Assembly: GCF_029407905.1 (NCBI RefSeq)
Contig: NC_073632.1
Location: 55,848,964 to 55,912,963 of the forward strand
Length of the DNA: 64,000 nucleotides
Reading direction: 5' to 3'
DNA from: Bubalus kerabau
Taxonomy: Eukaryota > Chordata > Mammalia > Artiodactyla > Bovidae
The notes under the pieces were generated by a model. It did no database searches, had not been told where the DNA came from, and saw only the letters and a program-made list of their open reading frames with translations. The position numbers were made by a program, and so were the translations under genes. How positions within the stretch are numbered: position 1 is the first letter of the stretch; each line of letters opens with the position of its first letter. Shown here piece by piece: positions 32,093-51,380 of the stretch.

Positions 32093-35000
32093 AAGGATGG
32101 ATAAGGCAGCTACTGTGGGTCTACTGGCAATACAAAAAAAAAAATGTAACTAGGGTTTGGCTATCACTTTTATTTTCAATAGACAATTAATTTTGCTTTT
32201 CTAACCACAAGAGTTTTACACTAAGAATGGCATACATTACTGTATCAGTGTAGAAATAAAAGGAAGCAAAAACTTGCAGTGGTTTGACCCCAAAGAGCAG
32301 CGCTGCAAGTGAAGCCTGGCAGACTTGATGCTTCCTCAACTGTTTCATTTAGACAAAGTCTTCATAAATTGATCTGAAGACTTTGGTTTGCATAATATTA
32401 GTTCTCCGACACCTTCAAATGCAGATACAAGTCTTTTTGTCTTTGGAAGATCACCCTTTACCTAAGGCTAGTGTATTTGGCCTCTTGAGAAGGAATGTTG
32501 CTGTTGTTGATTTTTTTTTCCCTTAATTCTTCTTTTTTTTTTTTTCTTACAAATGTAAATAGTGTTTTTCCTGGATTTCAAGGGGATCTATGTCAGATAT
32601 TCAACACCTTCAACATCGTCACTGGAATTGTCACCAACATATTTGTTTATGAGATCTTTTATAAAACATATGCCTAAGGGTTATAATATTCCAGGCAGGC
32701 CTGAAAATGGTTGTATTTAACTATGTTCATTTCTTAGTCATGGCCAACTATGCCATCACTTCATTCCATTTTGATAACATGGATTCTGAATTTGCCCAGT
32801 GAAGTTCTAATTATTTGTTGGCATCAGGCTGGGGTCCCTGCTGCTAGCATGTCCTGAGCAGCTGAGTATCAATGAGAAACTGAAGTCCAACCCAAATGCA
32901 TTCAACGTTAACTCTGTGAGAGGGGCACAGGCATACAAGCGATCTTTCTGATTCATAGAAATGGAAAGGCTGGATAAACTACAGCTAATAGACAAAGAAA
33001 AATGTTTTTATGATCATTCCTCTAAATGTTTATTAATATAATTTAACTGAAGAAGGTTAATGATTATTTCTACTACATATCTTTTTTCCTCTTTCATCTG
33101 AAGACAAGATTATATTAGGAAGCCTAAACAGATAACTTTTAATATCATCTCTCTACTGATGTTACTTTAAGGTTTCTTTAAAAAAAAATTGTTAAATTTA
33201 AATATCTTAAAGCATTGAATTTCTAATATTTTAATGAAATGAACATTAAAAATGAACATCCCAATTTCTTAAATATTTCAGTTAAAAATGATTTCTCTGC
33301 TGTATATGTGCATTTATATATGAACATTCTTCACAATTATGCAATGACTAAATTGGGTGGGTTTTGGAAATTAACAAAAGACTTTTTTTTAAACTATGCC
33401 TCAAGAAAAAATATTTATATACATATCATAAGAACATTCTCATAACCTTATTCTACTAAATCTTTAAAGTGTATTCCTGAAAAGAGCACCATTACCTGTG
33501 CTCGGTAAAAATAGAAGAAATTGTGTAGCTGTATTAGTGCTAAAGTCTTTAATATTGAAATAAGAGGAAAGCCAAGAAGATCAAAATATATCTATAGAGA
33601 AAATGCTGGAGGTTATTGCGACAGGATATTAAGAATTGTCTTTGGAGGTTGGACTTGGGACATTTTCCCCTTCTTTTACTAAAATTCTTATGAGTCATAT
33701 ACATTATTTTCATAAGAGAAAAAGAAATTTGTTAAAAATACAATGACTAAAATTTATAGAGAAGAACAATTAAAAATGGGAGTTTTTCTTCTATATAAGA
33801 AAAATTCTGAACATGAATTTTTGTCAAAGCAAATCTCACATGTTAATTAAAAAGACCATTATTTAAACTATTAATATAAACCATTAATTAAAAAGCTATA
33901 TGTAAGTTATGGATGGAAATGGATTCATGATTAGTTTTATTTTTTCAGCAGTACAAGAGCTGAAATAATAATCCAGAAGATTATCCTTAAATAAGTATTT
34001 GAAAATAATCTACAATCAAGATTAAATTATTAATGAAATAAAAATGCAATGAAGTGTCAGATCCTAGCATTAACAATAGGTAAGTTGAGTATATTTCCAG
34101 GAATTCAAACATTTATATTCGGGGAAATCGTTTCACCTGCTACAGAGTTTAACATTTCAACTATTAAATTCCATACAATAAGAATTGTAGTAAGTACATA
34201 GTGGGAGTTTGTCACATGTTCAGGTCTCTATGTAAACAATCTATGAGACCCAAATTTACACCCCTAGTTTTACCTATAAGAACATAGAAACCTGGAGAGC
34301 CTGGCTAAATAATCCCAAGTGGGAGACAGATGTAGGATTTCATGCCACAATCTAGACTATGCACTTAATCATTATGTTAAAATGCATTACAGTGGCTCAA
34401 CAACTCTTTATATACATTATTAATGCTGTTTTCTGTTTCTGTGGTCTGTACTTAATTGTTTTTGTAGTAAATTAAAATGAGGCACAAATTCACAGTGTTC
34501 TGAAAACAGTCAAGGGACCTACGAAGCAAACTAATTTATGGTATAGCCTCAAATTAGCTGTAATTACAATATTTAATAAATGAAACACCTACTTTTAGAG
34601 ATAATCAAATCTTTTCACTATACTCCACTAGTATAGGCTAATAACAATCAAAATCATTATTCAAATGCTGTCAGGAAATATAAAAGTACAATTTATTGCC
34701 AACCCTGTAACATTTTCTACCAAAACAGATTTCATATGGAAACTGGTTATAAGAAAAATAAATTATGTAATCATCAATAATTTAACTTCAATTAAGCTGG
34801 CATGTTTTATTCCTAAATAACTCATTCATTCAAGTATGTTTGCACATATACACATACATTCACTCATCTGAAATGTTCTGTATTTATTACTATTAAAGAA
34901 TTTCTCTGAATATTTGAGTCCAATAAGAGTACTCACCAGTAAGCATTAGAGATTTTAACAATTGTAGACACTGCCAGGATCATTAATATTACAGAAAAAA

Positions 35001-35282
35001 AAATGAGTTGACTAAGACATTTAATAGTAATGTTTAATCCAGTTTTATTTTTAAAACAATATTTTTAGGACACTTTTATTCAGCTTGCAGTTACCAATGC
35101 CTAGTAACAAGTTCTGAAGTTTATTTTGTCCTTTTTTTCCAATCTATGTGTGGGTTAAGCAGAAGGATATAAAAAACTAGGAATGAGTTATGACTTCTTT
35201 ACTCCTTGTGAATATGCATGATAATTGAGTATCAGATCACTGAGTGTCAGAATGACTCAAAACCATACATTATGTTTGCTTT
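32093..35282. other. Intron, no recognisable element
   Basis: 3.2 kb of AT-rich intron. Short open frames show no similarity I recognise. No RNA gene is seen. Confidence 0.5.
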
Positions 35283-35290
35283 CAAAGGGG

Positions 35291-35452
35291 GAGGAGGGAG
35301 GAGGGTTCAGGATGGGGAACACATGTATACCTGTGGCAGATTCATTTTGATATTTGGCAAAACTAATACAGTTATGTAAAGTTTAAAAATAAAATAAAAT
35401 TAAAAAAAATAAATTTAAATAAAATTAATTAAAAAAAGAAAAAAAAAAAAAA
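35291..35452 (+). mobile_element. Very short bovine L1 3' end with target-site duplication
   Basis: Starts in the G-rich tract, then GGTTCAGGATGGGGAACACA, TTTGATATTTGGCAAAACTA, AATAAA motifs and a mixed A-rich tail. Flanks CAAAGGGG at 35283-35290 and 35453-35460 fit a short target-site duplication. Confidence 0.9.
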
Positions 35453-35460
35453 CAAAGGGG

Positions 35461-37938
35461 AATAACCATTGGCGGTAGCAGTAATAGTAAACTTCATTTT
35501 ACTTTATGATATAATGAAAGGACTAACTTAACAATCATGTGATGTCTTAAATCAGCTCTTAATATCAAAGAACAAAGTTATATTACTGTTATTCAGACTT
35601 TGGGAAAGGAATAAGGCACAAATGAACAAAAGAAAAATTCAACTGACCAAAAATTCTAATTAGTGTCAATTCCATTTGCAAGGAAAGAAGAGCTTCTCTC
35701 CAAAGAGACATTACAGTGCATGCAAAATCAAGAACATTAACTGCCAGAGATATTCTGGATTTAGTAGTGGTTTCAGTGTTGTCACTCTGTAATTAACAGA
35801 CAATCCAGAGGAATAGAATAATATGTCTTTTATGATATTTTAAAGTTGGATGCCCCCCAAAAAACCCATAAAAAAGTAAGCATGATTAATAGATCTTAGC
35901 CCCAATGCCAATAAATGTAATTTCCTAAAAAATTTACATAACAGAGAGCCTGGATTTTTTGTTCATACATTTGTTTTCAAATCACTCTTGTATACGGTTA
36001 TGTATGTAGATGAAATCATCACTTGATTTTTAAGAAATAAAACATGATATGTTTTTTTATATTTATCTCAAGCCTAGTTTTTGTGTGTCCAAAAATGCAT
36101 CTTTCTTGAATTTCCTTCAAATTTTTGCCTAACCAGTGGCTATGAACTCTTACAGTGACAACTATTATCCATTATCCAGCACTTGACATGTCAGCTCGAC
36201 ATCGCTATATTAACTGATTTTCAAGTTTTCTCATTCCCTGGGGGGCCCTCTCTCCTACAATTGATGAGATACAAGGCAGTGTTTGAGCTGCCATCCTGAC
36301 CTCACAAACAGCAAGAGTCGTCCCTGCACAGAGCAGAGAAGGGAAGGCAAAGGAGAGAGAGAACCACAGCTATCCTGGAATAACAGGAGCTCCAGGTATT
36401 TGCTTTCCAAGGCAATTAAAACATTGTTTCTCAAACTTTACACTTCAGTGGAACACATGACTTCTTTCTTTCATTCAAGTGCTGCAAGTCTTCATTGGTA
36501 CATATTGAAACTGTAACAATTAGAGACTAAATTTTTGTCTCTGATATTTCACAGAAGCTAGAATAAAAGTGGCTGCTCCTTCCAAGTTTAAATACATTGA
36601 AACTCTAATCACTTATAATTCCCAGAATGGTGTTATCGCTTACTTTTTAACTACTGAATTCACTCTGGCAGAACTTTGGTAATAAAAACCATCATATTCT
36701 AATTTTCAGACAGCTTGATAGAACCTCTCTTCTTAGTATAGATAAAGTGTAATGGAGCACTTTCTTTCCCATAGGAAAGTCTTTGACTCATATGCTCTGA
36801 TGCCAGCTAGCCTTCACATCTGCTGTTTCACAATTGATAGCTGTAACTTGGCATGCTAAACTAGTGTCTGATGAAGCAGCTTTCCTCAAAGGCACCATTT
36901 TATTTCTTGCAATGGGAACATAGTAAAATGGTGTTGGTTTTCTGTAGGCCTTATGCAAATCCCTGTAATAAACATAGGATTGGGCCTCACATACAATAAA
37001 TTGTGTGTTAGATGAGGATGGGGGAAGGAGACAACCTCTTTGGGTAAAAATCACTCCCTTATTCTGCCAATAAATTAAATGCATCATAAAGACTTGGTTT
37101 AAATATTTCAAACTTGACTAATTAATATTAAAGCCATACTAGACACTGAAAAGAATACAAAAACACTTCAAAAATACCAACCGTATAATATTAAACAAAA
37201 CATTAGCATTTAAACTAATGTTAACAGTGATCCATTACCCATAATCAATATCTTGATATCATTAATAGAGAAAAAAATAATTTTGGAGAGTCAGAGAAAT
37301 AACATGGCTACAAAATCTGTGTTGAGTTTTTTTTTTCCCTAGAAAAAAGTATCTGATGAAGAATACATCAACATGAAGAAATGAAGAAATGAACATTTCA
37401 GTAATAGTATTAATCACTAATCTAAACTGACTACTCAGATATGCTGGTCTTCAATCATACAAAACTTGTAAGTTTTGTTTCACTCTTCTAAGCTTGTAGA
37501 AAAAAATTCAAAGTAAACTAAATTATCCCCAAAGTTGAATACACGAAGTAAACAAAAAATTTAAAATGAAGTCTGTATTTATTCTGAATAACCACAGAGT
37601 AATTACCCAGGTAGAACTTGCAAGCAAGTTATCAAGAATAGATTTTGGCCAAGATTTAAACTATCTGGTTTTCCCATTCCCCAAGATAGAGCAGAATGTC
37701 AGGTTTAAGAAACATTTTGCTTCAGTTTAGATCCATAGGTGGATACTGAAGAATTATAGTGACACAAAGGAAGACTTCAATTTTAATTATGTAATAATTT
37801 ATTCCCATCCATTAATGTAGGTACTCTTTTTTTCCAAAGGAAAGGAGTGACAGTGGCTCACCAAATATTACAGAATTGTACAATAAGCTCAGGCAAGAAA
37901 ACTGCATGAGCCCAAATTTCAAATGGTTCAGGTTGGGA
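35461..37938. other. Intron, no recognisable element
   Basis: 2.5 kb of intron. Slightly GC-richer at about 36230-36380. The open frames at 36283-36516 (+) and 36788-37111 (-) have no recognisable domain and I do not call them. Confidence 0.5.
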
Positions 37939-38067
37939 AGTTCCCCTGGGGGAGGGAATGACAACCCACTCCAGTATTCTTGCCTGGAGAATCCCATGCA
38001 CAGAGGAGTCTGGTGGGCTATAGTCCATAGTGTCACAAAGAGTCAGACACAACTGAGCAACTTAGCA
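37939..38067 (+). mobile_element. Bov-tA SINE, 3' half
   Basis: TTCCCCTGGGGGAGGGAATG, TGCCTGGAGAATCCCATGCA, AGTCAGACACAACTGAGCAA. The tRNA-like half is missing. Confidence 0.88.
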
Positions 38068-38698
38068 GGCCCACACATAGTGTGAAGTATTTCATCTCTT
38101 CTTAATCTCTCCATTAGGAAAACAGAAAAGTCGCACGTATTAACACAATCCTTTCAAGACTCTAGTATGCCCTGTTATAGGTCTCTTCTTTAATTGCCCC
38201 TCCATCCCCGCCTTGACAGAAGAAACTGCAATAAAGGTCTATAAAGGAAAGGTGAATATATTCACTGCTCAGTTCCCATAAGACATATGCTTTCTCAACT
38301 TGTTAGGTACACAAACAAAAATCAGGTTTTACCCCACCATATTTCTTTGAGCAAGGAGAAAGTTCTAACCTTCTTCATCCAGCTACAAGACAGTTCTTAT
38401 GCACACCTATCAAGAGCCTCCAGGAATTGTGTCAAAAGTGAAGATGTAATTATACTATTTATTCTCAGCAAACCTGTTCAAAAGGCTTTAAACAGAATTC
38501 AAGTAAATAATCTAAAAGAAGTAAGAATATGGTCAGCAGAATTACCATTTCATGCCTTTGTCTGATATTTTGCAATGTCTGAGTTGCAGAAGAGAAAAAT
38601 GCCCACTGTAAAATGAAAGAAGTAGAAGTGGACGCAATTAGTTAATAACAAGTATTACCAATAAACAAGGGGCGATTTAAATATCAAATTAACTCTTT

Positions 38699-38850
38699 CT
38701 GCACATTAGAATCACCAGTGGAGGTTATAAAAAAGATGCCCAGGATCCTGCCTCAAGGAAGTTTTAATCACTTGGCTTGGAAAGAAGTGCTCTTTGAAAG
38801 CTCCCCAAGTGATTCTAATGTTCTAACGTGCAGATAGGTTGAGACTAATG
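38699..38850 (+). mobile_element. MER5A-like hAT relic
   Basis: TGCACATTAGAATCACCAGT at the left and CCCCAAGTGATTCTAATGTT at the right are the near-palindromic ends of MER5A, a non-autonomous hAT element of mammals. Confidence 0.75.
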
Positions 38851-39186
38851 ATGTACACGAAGGATATTTTAAAAATAAAATAAAATTTAAAAAAAAAGAT
38901 GTTTATAACTTAGAGGATGGTATATCCAATAGGACAAAATAGTGACTCTATCCTTTGTAAAAGAAAAGCTGATATGAAAACCAAGACTATTATTCATCAG
39001 TGATATGATTGTCACAGACAAGACCATATTTCCATATGCTATGCATAAGATTTAGTCCTATAGTTTGCCATATTTTCTAGGACCTCAGTAGATAAAAAAA
39101 TAGCCCCATGATTTAAAGTAGTGCTTTAACTGGGGGTTCTAATAAAGTAGTCAGTATGACTAACTTTACTGGGCTATGGTCTAGAA

Positions 39187-39378
39187 CAGGGGTCCCCAAA
39201 CTCTGGGATCTAATGTCTGATCATCTGATGTGGAGTTGATATAATAATAATAGAAATAAAGTATACAGTAAATGTAATGTTCTTGAATCATCCTGAAAAT
39301 ATCCAGACACCCCAGTCCGTGGAAAAATTGTCTTTTGTGAAACTGGTCTCTGGTGTCAAAAAAAGTTGGGGACTGCTG
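39187..39378 (+). mobile_element. Non-autonomous hAT-type DNA transposon with 8-bp target duplication
   Basis: Ends CAGGGGTCCCCAAACT and AGTTGGGGACTGCTG are imperfect terminal inverted repeats. Flanks GTCTAGAA at 39179-39186 and 39379-39386 are an exact 8-bp duplication, the size made by hAT transposases. The interior has no coding capacity and appears internally deleted. Confidence 0.85.
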
Positions 39379-39386
39379 GTCTAGAA

Positions 39387-40940
39387 TTTTTGATGCATAC
39401 ATAGGGAGGCATACTCTTATCAATGAGTCAAACATTTTTATCACAAAATTTGCTGCCAATATAACTATTCTCATATTAATATTTTATCTTTAAATTATTT
39501 TATAGTTATAGAGAAAATATTTCCCATGTGAGACAGAAAAATAACATTTGAGACCTTTTTTGCTAGGAGGAGAAAGGGGGGTATCAGTACTAAGCATAAA
39601 TTGATTCCAAGTAGGTTAAATTAACTGTGAACAAAGCTGTATGCTGGTTAGTGATACCTAAATAAAGGGGGCAACCCTTAGATTGAGCAAATATTTAAGA
39701 AATAATCCCTGTACTTACTAAAGTACCATATGAATTTTCCAATTATTATATTGTTAAAGAATCCTTTCTGGATAATGGTAGAAATCATTAGAATATATTA
39801 AATAGTAAATCTGGTACACAATGAAAATCATACTCAATTTCTATCCATGTGCAAATAATTATTGAACCTTTTTTTTGTGATCACCATGCTTAATTAAAAA
39901 TTTGCCATATAAAATACAAAGTCATTAAAGAATAAGTTCTGGAGATATAATGTGAAGCATATGATTATAGTCAACAATACTGCATTATAAACTTCCAAGT
40001 TGCTAAGAAACTAGATCTTGATTGTTCTAACCACAAAAAGGAAATGATAATTATGATGTTACTAAGACGTTGTCTAATGCTATAGTAGTAACCATACTGC
40101 AATACATATGTCTCTCAAATCAATACGTTTTTCCCATAAACTTACACAATGCTGCATGTTGATTATATAAAAATTAAAAATAAATAAAAGAAATTCAAAA
40201 CTAATGTTAAATACCTTTGCCATGTCCAAAAACTATTCTAGGTCAATTTCCTGAATATGCAAAATGGAAATTCCCAAGTATTTTACCATCAACTTACGGG
40301 GAAAATAAACATTTATTTCAGAGAACACTTTTTGATCTGAAAAATAACTATAGATGCCATGTTAAGAATTTACTTTTCTAATGTTTAAATCTCTTTATAG
40401 TAAATATATTATAATTCCATTAGCACCACTATTCTCAATAAAAATAACAGAATTTATGTTCTGCAGAAATTAAGATCTATGAATAGTATGCTTCTAAATC
40501 CATTTATTAAGTGCATGCAGTAAACTGTTAAGTTTTTACATTCTATCCCTTGACTCAGAAACTACTTATGTTCTTCTGGCATTTAAGAAGCAAAAATCAG
40601 TCAAGCTTTCAGAAAATCATTACAGGCATGCCACACAAGCAATTCAGCCTTAAAAACCTATACTGTCACCCCAGCATAATTTAATTTTAGAAGACCATTG
40701 AACTGATAAGCTCAGAACAAGTAGCAGACTATACAGAACATGCTATAGTTGTATCTGCCCCAATGGTTTAATGCAAATGTTTTAGAAACTTAATATGATC
40801 AAACAGTTGAGGTCATGTGGGTAAGCCCAAATGACTAATGTATTTAGCTCTTTTGAGTAATGATGGTTATGCCATGATGTCTTTGGCTATTACTTTTATT
40901 GTCGATATTATGAGTTCCTTGGTTATTGGTTTCATAATTA
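39387..40940. other. Intron, no recognisable element
   Basis: AT-rich intron, nothing recognised. Confidence 0.5.
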
Positions 40941-41062
40941 ATAAGTCACTTAACCTCTCCATGGCCCAGTTTCCTCATCTGTTAAATGAGCATAATGATA
41001 ATTGCTTCCTACCTTGATAGGGGTTGCTGGCAAGATTAATGAGTTGGCATTTAGAATGTACT
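40941..41062 (+). mobile_element. MIR SINE relic
   Basis: AAGTCACTTAACCTCTCCAT, CAGTTTCCTCATCTGTTAAA, GGGGTTGCTGGCAAGATTAA: the typical MIR core and 3' part, diverged. Confidence 0.8.
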
Positions 41063-42754
41063 TTGAATTCTTCTAAAGAGGGAAACTATGCATAAAAAAA
41101 ATGAAACTAAATAATACCTTCTTTTTTACTAAGTAACAAAAGATAAAACTACCCTCCCCAGATGGATTAATCCATTTGCTTGCATTCCTAACTCTGTAAC
41201 CTTCATACATTCTTGAATAAATTGATTTTTTAACCCAAGGTTAAAATGAAAATACTATGGAGGGCTACATATTTTGAAGAAACTTTTCCAATTCTCTACA
41301 GGATAGAAAATTTTTCAAAGTAAACGCATATTCTAAACATAGCTAAAATCCTTCATCACAGGTGTTGCATCAATGAATGCAATATTCATTGTTCCAAAAG
41401 ATAACTGTACAGAATTTGGTTAAAAAAAGTGAGTTGCTGCCGTAAAGGAAACCTAACTATGTAACACTGATAGTAGGTGGTGGAGTTAGGAATTAAGCTC
41501 AGGTTTCTTTGATTCCAGTTTCCTTCCCTCTTAACTATTCTAAATTGTAGAATATAGGTTCAGAAGTATTAAGTGATTTACATTAGATATTTGATACTAC
41601 TTAAATGTCCTTTCAACATATGGCAGAATTTATTAAATAACTATAAAAGAGGACATGTATTTCCTGTGATATCTTTAGGAAAGACAGACTATATTAGTGT
41701 ATGTAACAAAACCAGAGATTTCAGGGAGACCAAACCCAGAGAGAAAATTTCAGAAATTGAAAAACCTGAGTCATGAGTTGCACAGAAATAAGGTGATTTC
41801 AGCATCATTTGTGAAACACATGATTCACTTTAAAAATCTAGGGATTCTCAAAAGAGACTATAATACCTATAGGCTATAGCCGAGTTATTTTTGAGCTGAT
41901 CTACATGTATTCATTCTCCTAATCTTTATACTTCAAGGAGAAAAGTATTTGCTAGTTGCTTGGTAACATTCTGTATTGTGTTGGGGTGAGGTTTCAGTTT
42001 GGCTGCACCAAGTTCCTAGATTCTGAGAAGAATGGTTTGACTCCTACTTTATTGTTTTTCAATAAGATCCCTGGGCCCTCAGCTATTTTATTAACTAAAT
42101 ATGACTGTGAACATATTGGTGATGTCATATAGCTTTCTATTGTTTTACATGAGATTACAATGAAGAACCACCGTCTGCTCAGTTTTGAGTTATTTTCCCA
42201 GTCATCGCTTTACATTTATCCCTGGAGAGAATATGTGTGGCGTGTAATGGATATAGGGGAAATGAATGAAATCTTCTTGACAACAGTTTACATGTAAGGT
42301 CAATGAACAAAGTCAGGCATGTTCTTTGGAAGAAGAATTATTCAGTGCTGTAGAATGACTGTGTAACTCTGTTTCTGCAATACTGAACACTCACCCCTCC
42401 TTTAAGCCCGGATATCTTGAGCCAGCTCTTGCTTGTAGTAATACACTTATACCATTCTTTAAAATAATTTTTGGAACTGAGCTGTTCCAGAACAATTAGC
42501 TAACAGCAGGGTCTTATTCAATTAGTAAAAACAAGATGGAAATTCCTTTAGAAAGTCAATGCCTTAAGGGTGCTTCCTAGAGTGTTTGTATGCATTGCTG
42601 TTAATTAAGAAATAAAATAATGGTATCAGATGTAAATTGACTATACACAATAGTCTCTGATTCATTGTAGAATTTCAAAATGAGTGTGCAATTGCTTAAA
42701 TTCCAGATTGGTAGGGATTTTTTTTTTTTTAATTCATACTAATAGCTGGTATAG
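41063..42754. other. Intron, no recognisable element
   Basis: Intron with a poly-T run at about 42718-42730. No gene or repeat is recognised. Confidence 0.5.
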
Positions 42755-42932
42755 AAAGTGAAAGTGTTCATCTCTCAGTCATGTCCAACTCTTTGGGACA
42801 TTCTGGACTGTATCCCGCCAGGTTCTTCTGTCCATGGAGTTTTCCTGGCAAGAATATTGAGTGGGTTGCCATTCCCTTTTCCAGGGGATCTTTCCAACCC
42901 AGGGATCGAACCTGGGTCTCTGGCATTGCAGA
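42755..42932 (-). mobile_element. Bov-tA SINE
   Basis: CATCTCTCAGTCATGTCCAA at the left, CAGGGATCGAACCTGGGTCT near the right. The last part of the tRNA-like end is missing. Confidence 0.9.
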
Positions 42933-45253
42933 CACCAGGAAAGGAGCTTTCATATGAAAAAAAATTCATACCAATACCTAGTATAAGCATATAGTTTAAC
43001 AAGCCAAAATATGTAGCTGAAATTAGTATCATTTAGGGATACACTAAAATAACTAAAGAAAAATCAACATTTACTGAATACTGTATCCTTTTACATTTTA
43101 ATGCCTTTTCAAGTTTCAACAGTAAGATGTCAGCATGTGATAAAACTATCAACATAATTGTCACCTTAGTGATTATCACTGTGTGGTTTTTATTGTGACT
43201 ACTGCACATTCCCAAAGGCTTCAATTTTACAGAAAGAAAGTCTGTGCTGCTAGAAACAGAAAGTTGTTTCACATCAATTTTCTCTGGGTGCTAGAGGCAC
43301 TCCCATGTATGAGAAAGGAAAACTAGAGATGAAAGACTAAGAAGAAAACTGAAAAGTAAAGAAAAGTGAAGTTAGGCAAAATGATACTGCAAGAGAGCAA
43401 CTGAACTAAAACAACAACAGCAGCAACAAAAAGCATAGCAGAAGACTAGAAAGATTGTAAAGAAAAGAAATGGAGAAATAAGCTCAAAGAAGGGGAAAAG
43501 GTGAAAATTTTCAGTGATTTTTCCAGAGGTGTATCTTGCTATAATACACAAGAGCTTTGAAACATGATATGTGAGCAATCTAGAAAATAAAAACAAATTT
43601 GAAGTATTTGTGAGGCTAAAATAATTACTTCTGGTATCAGACCACTTGCATTAGTATTTATATGCATTATTGTACAAACTCAACTTCAAAAGTCCCTCAA
43701 ATACTGTGATAATTTAAATGCACCACATATTCACTCTCTACAGAGTTACTAACACTGATGATATACATTTATAATTTTAAACAGCTAGTCTCTTTTTTTA
43801 TTAAAAAAGGTTTTTTTAATAAGAAAAACAATATTAATATGCAATACTCAATTGGGAAAAATGATCAATTGCAATTAATATAATCAAATAGCACCATATT
43901 GATCTCAACGACTTGCTCATACTTGATTACTCAATAAATTTAATTAAATGATAATAATTTTCCAATTAAATGTAAAATATGCATCCAATCTTTAAGCTAG
44001 CCATTAAAAATATTCTCTTTGAAAGCAATTTAATTTTAAGAATTATGTGTATTTGACTAAAACATTCAATCAATCTCATTCTTTAGGCATTTGGTGATCT
44101 CCAGAACCCCCCAAAAGCTGATTTAATTTGGTAAGAATTTTTACAAAGAAAATTATATAATTATTTGTCAAGTTAACTCCTATTAAATCCTGTTATATGA
44201 TCACTGATCCCATCTCCAACAAACTTTAAGTTTCTTAAAAGTGAGAATTAGATATCATTTGCCCTAGAATACCCAATGTGTAGCACAGTTTCTGGTACTT
44301 GGTAGGTGCTTCCTGGAGGTTTGTTGAAATAATTTATTTTATAGCTTGAGTCAATTATTTTTTAAAGAGAAAAACAATCTACCACTTCTGCACATTTGAA
44401 CTGCCAATTGCATTTGTGTGAACAATGACGGAAACTACCAAGGCTTAAAAATTTGCTAAATTACAAACAATATAAAAATACTCAGTAAAATAGAAAATAA
44501 ATTATGACATGATACTGATTCCCTAAAGTGGAATCTCCTCATTGGCTCTACTCTGACCCAATGAGATCAGTGGAAGTAAGGAGACAATCTGAATATTAAA
44601 GAGGAGGACAAGATGCTATGGGCCTGGAATTTGGTGCCACCATAATTTCCATTAAATGTTTAACAGACTTCCCCACTGGAAACCACTGCATGCCAATGGG
44701 GTAGCCCATTTTGAGATTCTTCGCCTTCCAGAATATTAGATGGATGATTGTCCAGCAAATAGGAACTGTTTGTGCTTCTTTTCCTTGTTTTTCTGTAGGC
44801 TCTCAACAAGTAAAACCTGTTTCATCTTAACAGAAAGAAATGCCTATATGGAAAACATTCTTACATATAATCATTTTATTCTTCTGGAATATCCACACCT
44901 TGTAGAGTCTGAATCTCCCACTATTCAATTTTCGTTAGATATAGTACTTTGTCTAGTTACATTCAATGACAAAACCTTGGTGGGGAAAATAATGTTACTT
45001 CTGAACAGATTTTCCTCCAAACAAAGATGAAATACTTATAAAGCAAGAACTCCTTGCCATTTGCAAGTATTAAAATTATTTGCCTTGATGACCATATATT
45101 TAGTTGAATATGTCTCCAACCCATGAGAAATATGCTATTGATTATTCTCTACAAATAACAACGTTCCTATGCTCTTACATTCATTAACAAGAAAAGGTTT
45201 GTTCGTATTCTATCATTTTAATACATAAATTTTAGATAACCAGTAGGACTTAC
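42933..45253. other. GRIK2: GRIK2 intron just downstream of the M3 exon
   Basis: AT-rich. A weak L2/MIR-like 3' end at about 44262-44335 (GTAGCACAGTTTCTGGTACT, GGTAGGTGCTTCC) is the only repeat I can suggest. The donor gtaagt is at 45253-45248. Confidence 0.55.
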
Positions 45254-45471
45254 CTTGAAAAAAGTCATGGTTGCACCATCCTCTACTGCTCCATACTCTA
45301 TCTTGGTTTGTTTAGCTAAATCATCAGCAGAGTCAATAGGGGATTCCATGCGCTCCACTGTCAGAAAGGCGGCTAAGTTAGCAGTATACGAAGAAATGAT
45401 GATAAGTGTGAAAAACCACCAAATGCCTCCCACTATCCTGGTGGAGAGCGCTTTGGGCATGAGCTCAGAAC
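45254..45471 (-). CDS. GRIK2: GRIK2 exon: M3 gating helix and start of S2 ligand-binding lobe
   Basis: This 218-nt internal exon continues the kainate receptor. After completing Gly it reads SELMPKALSTRIVGGIWWFF, then the M3 helix with SYTANLAAFLTVERM, then the start of S2 (ESPIDSADDLAKQTKIEYG) and AVEDGATMTFFK. SYTANLAAF is the gate motif shared by ionotropic glutamate receptors. GAVEDGATMTFFK is, from family knowledge, the GluK2 form; GluK1 and GluK3 differ at the E and A positions. The transcript reads ttttcccccc...ttgttag before the exon and CAAG/gtaagt after it, so both splice sites look functional. The length is not a multiple of three, so skipping it would shift the frame. The following exon (rest of S2, M4, C-terminus) lies beyond the left edge, so the downstream intron is at least 45 kb. 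Confidence 0.97.

Positions 45472-51380
<5,909 letters not shown>

Noticed and set aside
36788..37111. 107-codon open frame on the minus strand, considered as a further GRIK2 exon
   Set aside because: It lacks the expected S2 sequence that follows the M3 exon and has no matching splice borders.
44740..45030. 96-codon open frame near the M3 exon
   Set aside because: No similarity recognised. It lies on the strand opposite to GRIK2 and has no splice or promoter context that I can support.
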